A stretch of DNA of 24,100 nucleotides from Lysobacter_K sp038248955 (GTDB lineage: Bacteria; Pseudomonadota; Gammaproteobacteria; Xanthomonadales; Xanthomonadaceae). A program made the position numbers and the translations under genes. Location of the stretch: assembly GCA_038248955.1 (NCBI GenBank), contig JBBRWW010000032.1, forward strand, positions 1 through 24,100. Direction: 5' to 3'. Below the pieces are notes generated by a model, which made no database searches, had not been told where the DNA came from, and saw only the letters and a program-made list of their open reading frames with translations. This document shows positions 16,883 to 22,865 of this stretch, piece after piece; the first letter of the stretch is position 1, and each line of letters begins with the position of its first letter.

Positions 16883-17527
16883 CTAGTGGCGTGCGTTCGG
16901 GCCAGCCAGCAACGGATACGGATTGATCGCGGTACCCGCCCACCATTTCCGTTCTGGGCCCAGCACCGACACCGCGAAGTGCAGGTGCGGGGCCGCGGCA
17001 TCGGCATTGCCGGTGCTGCCGACATAACCGATCACCTCGCCCTGGTGCAGCACCTTGCCCTCGACCACGCCGTCGGCGTAGCGGTCAAGATGCGCGTAGT
17101 AGTAGGCGAACCTTCCGCTGGGCTCGAACTCGTAGAGCGTCAGCCCACCCTGCTTGCTGTCGAACAGCTTCTCGACCGTGCCGTCGGCGACGGCCAGCAC
17201 CGGGGTGCCGGTGGGCGCCATGATGTCGATCGCCTCATGGCTGCGTCCCTCGCTGCGCGCATCCGTATAGGTGTCCGACAGTTGCGCCGCAGTGGTGCCT
17301 TGGACCGGCACGATCAAGCCCGCTGGGCCGGGAATGGCCGGCCCGGTCTGCACGGTGGGCAACCGGCGTACCGGGCGCGAAGGCGGCGTGGGTACGGGAG
17401 TGGCGGGCCGCGAAATGGTCGTCGTACCCGGGATCGAAGTGACCGGCGGCTGCCGCGTCATCAGGTAATAGACCGCGTTCGCGCCGACGAGCACGCCGGC
17501 GAGAAAGACCAACACCATCCTCAGCAC
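16883..17527 (-). CDS. Membrane-anchored M23 family metallopeptidase (LytM-type)
   Basis: This 214-residue protein has an N-terminal membrane anchor (about residues 4-20, MVLVFLAGVLVGANAVYYL) and a Pro/Thr-rich linker (to about 75). A complete LytM domain follows. Zinc ligands are visible: His97 and Asp101 in HEAID, and His181/His183 in HLHF. M23 enzymes cut peptide bridges of peptidoglycan. All metal ligands are present, so the enzyme should be active rather than a degenerate activator. GTG 17527 is chosen because GGGAG precedes it by 6 nt; ATG 17518 three codons later is an alternative and the open frame reaches 17626. The gene is last in a three-gene minus-strand murein cluster, 64 nt after the YkuD transpeptidase gene. 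Confidence 0.88.
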   Translation of the reverse strand: MLRMVLVFLAGVLVGANAVYYLMTRQPPVTSIPGTTTISRPATPVPTPPSRPVRRLPTVQTGPAIPGPAGLIVPVQGTTAAQLSDTYTDARSEGRSHEAIDIMAPTGTPVLAVADGTVEKLFDSKQGGLTLYEFEPSGRFAYYYAHLDRYADGVVEGKVLHQGEVIGYVGSTGNADAAAPHLHFAVSVLGPERKWWAGTAINPYPLLAGPNARH

Positions 17528-17533
17528 CGGACA

Positions 17534-17538
17534 CTCCC
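17534..17538 (-). promoter_or_regulatory. Ribosome binding site selecting a GTG start for the M23 gene
   Basis: GGGAG on the minus strand lies 6 nt before GTG 17527. No comparable site precedes the longer frame beginning at 17626. Confidence 0.6.
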
Positions 17539-17591
17539 GCGCGAAGCAACGATCAGAAGCGCCGGAGCGCCCATGCCATCGCGCAACGCGG

Positions 17592-18596
17592 TCATTCCTG
17601 CAGTACTGCCGGCGTGCCGGGCGCAACGGCGCCGGCCAGCGCGGCGGCGCTCCAGTTGGTCAGGCGGATGCAGCCGTGGGACTCGGTCTTGCCGATCGAT
17701 GATGGCACCGGCGTCCCATGGATGCCGTAATGCTCTTTCGACAGGTCGACCCAGACCACGCCGACCGGATTGTTCGGACCGGCGGGAATCGTGGCCTTGC
17801 CGTGGCTCGGGTCGCCATCCCAGAACAGCGCCGGGTTGTAATGGAACACCGGATTGCGCGCGACGCCGTTGATCTTCCACAGCCCGATCGGCAGGGGGTC
17901 GTGCTTGCTGCCCATCGTGGCCGGGAACTGCGCGTAGACCGTGCCGGCCTCATCGACCAAGGTGACGGTGCGATCGGACTGATCCACCACCACCTTCGCC
18001 GCCTTTGGCAAGGGCGCGCTCGCCACCGCCGGCACCAGCACCGACTCGCCCGCCAGATCGAAGTGCTGGCCGGAATTGAGCCGCTGCAACAACTTCGGAC
18101 TGGCGTGGAATTTCTCGCCGAGGCCCTCGATGGCGGAAACGAATCCCAGCGCGTCGAGCCTGGATTTCTCGATCATGTCGGCGGGGATCGGATTGAACGG
18201 CCCGTCAACGTCCTCCGCGGTCAGCACGTATGGCACCAGCACGTCGGCACTGTCAGTGTTCAAGGCCGCCCAGGTCGCATCGTCCAGCTCACCGCTGATC
18301 GGCAGGTTCCTGCTGCGCTGGAAGCCGCTGATCGCGTTGCGCGTGTTGGAACCGAAGCCGCCGTCGATCTCGCCCGGCGAGTAGTGCGCCCTATCCAGCA
18401 GCACCTGCGCGCGCAGCATGGCGGCATTGCCCGGCATGGCGGCGCCCATCGTCGCGTCATTGGCCTGGGCCAACCCGGCGTCGTCGCCCACCGCCGAAGC
18501 TGGCGCGAGCGTGGCGTGCGGCGCGGCGAGCGCCGGGATCGGCGCGCAACAAGCGGCGATTGCCGCTGCAAGAATCCTACCGGTGGTGCTTTTCAA
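17592..18596 (-). CDS. Periplasmic L,D-transpeptidase (YkuD) with peptidoglycan-binding domain
   Basis: This 334-residue exported enzyme should form or exchange L,D cross-links or attach proteins to murein. From TTG 18596 it starts with a signal peptide (about 1-24, KSTTGRILAAAIAACCAPIPALA). A peptidoglycan-binding domain (about 60-112, LDRAHYSPGEIDGGFGSNTR) follows, then a LysM-like segment (about 143-190, with EKFHASPKLLQRLNSGQ) and the YkuD domain (about 205-334). The catalytic signature is complete: His293 in HGTP and SHGCIRL with His307 and Cys309. TTG 18596 is chosen because it begins the signal peptide exactly and follows a GGGG-containing stretch. The longer frame starts with another TTG at 18620; no in-frame ATG exists upstream. 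It lies 39 nt after the lipoprotein gene and 64 nt before the M23 gene. Confidence 0.9.
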   Translation of the reverse strand: MKSTTGRILAAAIAACCAPIPALAAPHATLAPASAVGDDAGLAQANDATMGAAMPGNAAMLRAQVLLDRAHYSPGEIDGGFGSNTRNAISGFQRSRNLPISGELDDATWAALNTDSADVLVPYVLTAEDVDGPFNPIPADMIEKSRLDALGFVSAIEGLGEKFHASPKLLQRLNSGQHFDLAGESVLVPAVASAPLPKAAKVVVDQSDRTVTLVDEAGTVYAQFPATMGSKHDPLPIGLWKINGVARNPVFHYNPALFWDGDPSHGKATIPAGPNNPVGVVWVDLSKEHYGIHGTPVPSSIGKTESHGCIRLTNWSAAALAGAVAPGTPAVLQE

Positions 18597-18635
18597 GCTG
18601 TCGCCCCATTCATCAAACAAGGACCCGATGCTGGA

Positions 18636-19421
18636 TCAGGGCGACGCGGGGTGGCGTGAAGGATGGTGCGCCAATGCACCGGCGACCGACCCGGCGACCT
18701 GGCAGCCCAGGAATCGCGAACCGCCCAGCCAGTGATGGTCGGGGTAGTAGGCAAAGACCATCTGCCCCCCCTTGAGGCTGTCGATGACCTGGTGGGCGAC
18801 CTCGCGGCGCAAGGCCGGACAGCCCCAACTACGGCCCAGACGCCCCTGCCGGGTCGCCTGCCGCGGATTGACGTAGTCGGCGCCGTGGATCACCAGCAGG
18901 CGTTCCCGCGCCCGGTCGTTCACCCCGGGTTCGAGACCGTCCATCCGCAGCGAGTAGCCGTTTTCGCCGTCGTAGGTTTCCGCGGCGGTGAACAGGCCCA
19001 GGCTCGACTGCAGGCTGCCTTCGGTGTTTGAGAAGCGCGTCGCCAGGTTCTCGCCACTGCCCTTGCCATGCGCCACGTACTCGGCAAACAGCAGCTTCGC
19101 GTCGACCACATCAAACACCCACAGGCGCCGCTCGGTGGACGGCCGCGAATAATCGATCACCGCCATGCGCGGCGACGCCTTCGCGGCGCCCTGCGCGATC
19201 GCGCATTGCTGCGCTTCCAGCGCCAGCTTCAGCACCGCCGGATCCAGCCCTTGCGCCTGGGCGAGCATGCGTTGCAGCTGCGACACCGGCGCCGCGAACG
19301 GCATGAACGCCGTCGCCGCGGATGGCGGCAGGTCGGTAGTAGCAGGGGTTTCCCGCGGCGACAGGCGGCACGACACCAGCACGCTCGAGGCAATCAGGGC
19401 AAGGGCAATTCGCGACCACAT
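18636..19421 (-). CDS. Lipoprotein of the murein L,D-transpeptidase catalytic domain family (YkuD_2)
   Basis: This 261-residue protein begins MWSRIALALIASSVLVSC, a lipoprotein signal with lipobox LVSC and Cys18 as lipidation site. The next residue is Arg, not Asp, so sorting to the outer membrane is expected. The catalytic region (about 90-235) carries His179 in VIHGADYVN and Cys201 in GRSWGCPALR, which fits the YkuD_2 family (PF13645) rather than classical YkuD. Segments RLWVFDVVDAKLLFAEYVAHG and FSNTEGSLQSSLGLF are typical. The start is ATG 19421, or GTG 19424 directly before it; the ribosome site is weak. This is the first gene of the murein cluster, 39 nt before the YkuD gene. The biochemical activity of this family is less studied than that of YkuD. 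Confidence 0.88.
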   Translation of the reverse strand: MWSRIALALIASSVLVSCRLSPRETPATTDLPPSAATAFMPFAAPVSQLQRMLAQAQGLDPAVLKLALEAQQCAIAQGAAKASPRMAVIDYSRPSTERRLWVFDVVDAKLLFAEYVAHGKGSGENLATRFSNTEGSLQSSLGLFTAAETYDGENGYSLRMDGLEPGVNDRARERLLVIHGADYVNPRQATRQGRLGRSWGCPALRREVAHQVIDSLKGGQMVFAYYPDHHWLGGSRFLGCQVAGSVAGALAHHPSRHPASP

Positions 19422-19501
19422 CACGGCAGCCTAACGCAGCTAGGTGCTGCTTGCGTTAGCCAGGCGAAACGGGCCGCGCGCGGTTCAGCGCGCACACGCC
19501 G

Positions 19502-19532
19502 CGGGCGGAATGGGTATTCCCCACTCCGCCCG
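19502..19532. terminator. Hairpin between the M28 and lipoprotein genes
   Basis: CGGGCGGA at 19502-19509 pairs with TCCGCCCG at 19525-19532. Four further pairs inside after one mismatch give a long stem with a 5-nt loop. It lies 70 nt past the M28 stop. There is no T run, so factor-independent termination is uncertain. Confidence 0.4.
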
Positions 19533-19582
19533 GGTTTGCCCCGAGGCGATTCGATCCTGACGCTGGTTCAACCGAACCTGGA

Positions 19583-19602
19583 GCGCCGGGAAAATCCGGC
19601 GC
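19583..19602 (-). terminator. Hairpin touching the stop codon of the M28 peptidase gene
   Basis: GCGCCGG at 19583-19589 pairs with CCGGCGC at 19596-19602 around a 6-nt loop. It starts at the last base of the TAG stop of the minus-strand M28 gene. No T run follows. It could be a terminator or an mRNA 3' end protector. Confidence 0.4.
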
Positions 19603-21266
19603 TATTTGCGCTCGGATGCCGTCGCATCGCGTGCGGCGCGAAACTCGGAGTCCTGGCCCCAGTTCGGCCAGCGGGTGGAATTGGCCAGGTCGCTGCCCAC
19701 CGTGTAGAGCAGTTGCAGGTCGCGCGCCATGCCGGTGAACGACCAGCTGGCCTCCCACTGGTCGGCCGGTTGGTGGTAACGGTCGGCAACATAGGCGTCT
19801 TCGATCGCCTTGCCCGCGGCCAGACCGCCGTCGACCATGTCGTTTCCGGAGCCGAACGAGATCGCCGGCACGCCGCGCTTGGCGAACGGGAAGTGATCCG
19901 AGCGGAAGAAGTGGCCGGCTTCGGGCTTCGGATCGGTGACGTACGCCAGCTTCGACTGCTTCGCGGTCGCGATCAACTGGTCCAGCAGGTCGACCTTGGC
20001 GCTGCCCGAGGTGGTGAAATTGCGCGCCGGGCCATGGGGATCGAGCGCGTCCATGTTGAGCACCGCGACCGTCTTGCCCAGCGGATAGAGCGGGTTGGCC
20101 GAGTAGTACTCCGAACCCAGCAGGCCCTTCTCCTCGGCGGTGACGTTGAGGAACACCAGCGATCGATCGGGTTGCTGCTTCGCGTGCGCGAATGCACGGC
20201 CCAATTCGATCAGCGCCGCCGTGCCGGTCGCGTTGTCGACCGCGCCGTTGTAAATGCGATCGCCACTGGCATCGGGCTCGCCGACGCCGAGGTGGTCCCA
20301 GTGCGCGCTGTAGATCACCGTCTCGTCCGGACGCTTGCGGCCGTCGATGCGACCGGCGATGTTCTGCGACGTGATCACCTTGGCGTCGACGTCGTAATTG
20401 GCCGAGAACGTCTCGCCCTTCAGTTCGACCGGCTTGAAGTCCCGGGTCTGTGCCTGCTGCTTGAGCGCATCGAAATCCAGCCCGGCGCGCTTGAACAGGT
20501 CGACCGCGAGATCGCGCTGGATCCAGCCTTCAAGCTGCGGATGCGACGCCGCCGGCTGGTCGCGGACGATATCGAACATGGTGTTGGTGTTGGAGTTCTT
20601 GACCGTCGCCCAGCCGTACGAGGCCGGCGCGGTCTCGTGCACGACCAGCAGGCCCGCGGCGCCCTGGCGCGCGGCTTCCTCGAACTTGTAGGTCCAGCGG
20701 CCGTAGTAGGTCATCGCCTTGCCGCCGAAATCGCCTTGTCCGGTCTCGAAGTCGGGGTCGTTGATCAACACCACCGCGATCTTGCCGCGCAGGTCGATAC
20801 CCTTGAAGTCGTCCCAGTTGCGCTCGGGCGCCTTGACGCCATAGCCGACGAAGACCAGGGGTGCATCGACGATCGACACGGCCTTGGAGCCATCCATCGC
20901 TGCCCGCACCGCGATCTCGTTGCCCTGGGTCAGCGCGCGGGCCTTGCCGTCCGCCTTCACGGACAGCATCGGCGTGCCGGTGATTTCAGCCCGCAGCAAT
21001 GGCACCGCCTGCGTCCAGCTGCGCTTGCCGTCCTTGAGATCGCCGCCCGGCTTGAGGCCGGCTGCCTTCATCTGCGCCACCACGAACTCGACGGTCCTGG
21101 TTTCGCCGGCGGTCGCCGGGCCGCGACCCTCGAATTCGTCGGAGGACAGGGTCTTGACCAGGTCGGACAGGCGCTGCGGTGCGAACGTCGGCGCTCCCGC
21201 GGCGGCCGCCGGCTGGAGGGCCATGGCGATGGATACGGAGAGCAAGGAAACGGCGACAAGCTTCAT
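19602..21266 (-). CDS. Secreted M28 family zinc aminopeptidase with PA domain
   Basis: This 554-residue exported hydrolase starts with a signal peptide (about 1-23, MKLVAVSLLSVSIAMALQPAAA). A protease-associated insert lies at about 130-270, including APLVFVGYGV and GLLVVHE. The peptidase domain has the full set of di-zinc ligands and catalytic acid: His322 and Asp324 in AHWDHLG, Asp344 in AVDNATG, Glu378-Glu379 in AEEKG, Asp406 in LNMDALD, and His498 in RYHQPADQW. M28 enzymes of this layout remove N-terminal residues from peptides or proteins in the periplasm or outside the cell. ATG 21266 begins the signal peptide and is preceded by AGG at suitable distance. It is flanked by a hairpin downstream and the cold-shock gene's terminator upstream, so it is probably its own transcription unit. 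Confidence 0.93.
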   Translation of the reverse strand: MKLVAVSLLSVSIAMALQPAAAAGAPTFAPQRLSDLVKTLSSDEFEGRGPATAGETRTVEFVVAQMKAAGLKPGGDLKDGKRSWTQAVPLLRAEITGTPMLSVKADGKARALTQGNEIAVRAAMDGSKAVSIVDAPLVFVGYGVKAPERNWDDFKGIDLRGKIAVVLINDPDFETGQGDFGGKAMTYYGRWTYKFEEAARQGAAGLLVVHETAPASYGWATVKNSNTNTMFDIVRDQPAASHPQLEGWIQRDLAVDLFKRAGLDFDALKQQAQTRDFKPVELKGETFSANYDVDAKVITSQNIAGRIDGRKRPDETVIYSAHWDHLGVGEPDASGDRIYNGAVDNATGTAALIELGRAFAHAKQQPDRSLVFLNVTAEEKGLLGSEYYSANPLYPLGKTVAVLNMDALDPHGPARNFTTSGSAKVDLLDQLIATAKQSKLAYVTDPKPEAGHFFRSDHFPFAKRGVPAISFGSGNDMVDGGLAAGKAIEDAYVADRYHQPADQWEASWSFTGMARDLQLLYTVGSDLANSTRWPNWGQDSEFRAARDATASERK

Positions 21267-21445
21267 GCGATACCTGAGCAGAGACGGTGGAAGCGTCCGA
21301 TACTAGCAGCGCCGGGCGGGGGCCGCCGGGGCGCGGCACGATGCCCGCTTGCAGCCTGCGGCGAGACGGGAATTGCGAGTGTTTGATCCTCCGCATCGCG
21401 GTTCGAAGCTCCGCAGCGGGCGAAGTGCACAAAACCGCCACGCAT

Positions 21446-21476
21446 AAAAAAAGCCCGGCCGAAGCCGGGCTTTTAA
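21446..21476 (-). terminator. Rho-independent terminator of the cold-shock gene
   Basis: An 8-bp GC-rich core stem (21452-21459 with 21464-21471) carries a TTCG tetraloop on the minus strand. It is flanked by seven A on one side and four T on the other, so the minus-strand transcript ends in a run of seven U. The A/T flanks also extend the stem. It lies about 50 nt after the csp stop. It could weakly work in the other direction too. Confidence 0.93.
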
Positions 21477-21522
21477 AGTCATTCATGCGTTGCCTTGCGG
21501 CTGCGCAGTCCGGACGTAAGGC

Positions 21523-21732
21523 TTAGAGTGCTTCGACAGCGTCAGCCTGCAGGCCCTTCTGGCCCTGGGTGACGGTGAAGCTGACCTTCTGGCCTTCCTG
21601 CAGGGACTTGAAGCCCTGGGACTGGATGGCGCGGAAGTGAACGAACACGTCCTCGCCATTCTCGCGGCTGATGAAGCCGAAGCCCTTGGCATCGTTGAAC
21701 CACTTGACGGTACCGGTTTCACGGTTCGACAT
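21523..21732 (-). CDS. CspA-family cold-shock protein
   Basis: This 69-residue single cold-shock domain protein carries both RNA-binding motifs: RNP1 KGFGFI (about residues 16-21) and RNP2 DVFVHF (about 28-33). It also has the usual opening TGTVKWFNDAKGFGF and ending GLQADAVEAL. Such proteins bind single-stranded RNA and DNA and melt structured mRNA during cold or growth transitions. ATG 21732 is supported by AAGGAG 6 nt upstream and by the family length; the frame continues upstream to 21810 only by chance. The gene has its own strong terminator and a 213-bp upstream region with several inverted repeats, typical of csp genes controlled through the 5' leader. Which csp paralogue it is cannot be told from the protein alone. 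Confidence 0.96.
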   Translation of the reverse strand: MSNRETGTVKWFNDAKGFGFISRENGEDVFVHFRAIQSQGFKSLQEGQKVSFTVTQGQKGLQADAVEAL

Positions 21733-21733
21733 A

Positions 21734-21811
21734 ACTTGCTCCTTGGAACATAGATTGAAAGTGTCGCTTGCGCGACGTTGTGCTGGTTGCAAGGAGTAAG
21801 CGAGGTGCAAC
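21734..21811 (-). promoter_or_regulatory. csp leader: candidate Shine-Dalgarno-sequestering RNA switch
   Basis: The Shine-Dalgarno region of csp (21735-21745, CAAGGAGCAAG on the minus strand) is complementary to an upstream leader segment at 21790-21800. Ten of eleven positions pair, and a G-U pair can be added at 21734/21801. The intervening 44 nt contains a 5-bp hairpin (21763-21776). A competing 6-bp stem pairs 21786-21791 with 21806-21811 and would trap the anti-Shine-Dalgarno segment in its loop and 3' arm. Two exclusive folds are therefore drawn directly from the sequence; their use as a temperature switch is inference. The transcription start is unknown. Confidence 0.5.
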
Positions 21812-21841
21812 GATGTAGCGGATCAGGGATCTACAGCATCA

Positions 21842-21861
21842 GGTCACAAGGCACGGTGACC
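21842..21861 (-). other. Inverted repeat further upstream of csp
   Basis: GGTCAC at 21842-21847 pairs with GTGACC at 21856-21861 around an 8-nt loop. An overlapping alternative pairs CAAGG (21847-21851) with CCTTG (21861-21865). It could be part of the csp leader or an operator. I saw no convincing -35/-10 pair. Confidence 0.35.
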
Positions 21862-21945
21862 CTTGGCAAACACAGCACGCTTACGGTAGCCCGGCGGGGT
21901 CGGGAATGCAAATTGTGGAATTGGCCGCATGGCAGGCCCGTTCAT

Positions 21946-22629
21946 CTAGGCCTCGCCGGTGGCCGCGGATCCGGCGCCGCGGTCCGCAGCGATCTGCCGC
22001 AGTGCTTGTTCGAATACCTCGACAGGCTGACCGCCCTGGATCAGGTGCTGGTCGTTGATGATCACCGATGGCACGGCCTGGATTCCGCGCCCGCTATATA
22101 GCCGTTCCTGGCTTCGGACGTCCTCCGCATAGGCATCCGTGGCCAGGATCTGCGCGGCCCGCTCGCCATCCAGGCCCGCCTGGGCGGCAACGCCCACCAG
22201 CACCGTGTGCGCCGACACGTCCTGGCCCTCGGTGAAGTAGGCCCGCAAAAGTGCGTGCTTGAGGGCGCGTTCCGCGGTCCGCCCCTGGCCTGCCGCCCAG
22301 TGCAATAGCCGGTGGGCGTCGAAGGTGTTGTAGACGCGGCCGCGGGAGCGGAACTCGAATCCCACCGCGGCGCCGCGTTCGCGAAGCACCTCCCGGTTCT
22401 GGGCCAGTTGCGCTGGCGTCGATCCGTATTTCTCGACGAGGTGCTCGTCGATTTCCTGGCCTTGGGGCGGCATTTGCGGGTTCAGCTCGAACGGCTGGAA
22501 GTGCAATTCGACCTCGACCGCGTCGCCGGCGCGGGCAATCGCAGATTCCAATGCCATCAGGCCCACGGCGCACCAGGGGCACGACACATCGGAGACGAAA
22601 TCGATACGGATGGGGACGGGATGGGACAT
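21946..22629 (-). CDS. DsbA-family oxidoreductase, FrnE-like, cytoplasmic
   Basis: This 227-residue thioredoxin-fold protein begins MSHPVPIRIDFVSDVSCPWC and carries the redox motif CPWC at 17-20. The typical FrnE segment FQPFELNPQMPPQG, followed by the helical insert and a C-terminal VPSVIINDQHLIQGGQP (cis-Pro loop), places it in the FrnE/2-hydroxychromene-2-carboxylate isomerase branch of the DsbA superfamily. It lacks a signal peptide, so it acts in the cytoplasm, probably in thiol-disulfide exchange. ATG 22629 has an excellent GGAGGT site 4-5 nt upstream; the open frame extends to 22839 but that part is non-conserved-looking. It is divergent from the pilus ATPase gene and followed after 213 bp by csp. 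Confidence 0.92.
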   Translation of the reverse strand: MSHPVPIRIDFVSDVSCPWCAVGLMALESAIARAGDAVEVELHFQPFELNPQMPPQGQEIDEHLVEKYGSTPAQLAQNREVLRERGAAVGFEFRSRGRVYNTFDAHRLLHWAAGQGRTAERALKHALLRAYFTEGQDVSAHTVLVGVAAQAGLDGERAAQILATDAYAEDVRSQERLYSGRGIQAVPSVIINDQHLIQGGQPVEVFEQALRQIAADRGAGSAATGEA

Positions 22630-22865
22630 CTGGACCTCCGGGTGGCGCGGCCGTGCAAGACGCCGGCCGACTTGGTGAGATGCGCCCGATCCGCGCGGGA
22701 TCAAGCAACCGGCGCGCCGGCCGATGAAAGTGGTTGCAGCAACGCTTTGCACGCACCCTTTCGCGGTAGTGGCGCACGCTTGCCGCAAGGTGATCCGGAT
22801 GGGCTGGCGCGACCCCGCGACACGGTATCCAGGTTGCACCCCCGCCCCCAGGACGCTTCGACACC
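22630..22865. other. 236-bp divergent intergenic region between the FrnE-like and PilU-like genes
   Basis: The region must hold the start signals of both genes. It contains a perfect 12-bp palindrome (CCGGCGCGCCGG, 22709-22720), a GATCC/GGATC dyad just before it, and an 11-bp dyad GTTGCAGCAAC at 22733-22743 that could be an operator. I could not assign a promoter with confidence. Confidence 0.45.

Noticed and set aside
19068..21386. A plus-strand open frame of 772 codons antisense to the M28 peptidase and lipoprotein genes
   Set aside because: The opposite strand carries intact catalytic motifs in two genes; the antisense product is Arg/Val/Gly shadow.
21786..21865. A sigma-70 promoter for csp
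   Set aside because: TTGCCA and TTGTGA candidates have no acceptable -10 box at 16-18 nt, so I did not call one.
22731..22800. Possible sigma-54 promoter upstream of the PilU-like gene (TGG...GC patterns)
   Set aside because: TGGCGCACGCTTGC has only 9 nt between GG and GC, and the alternative TGGTTGCAGCAACGC lacks the rest of the consensus.
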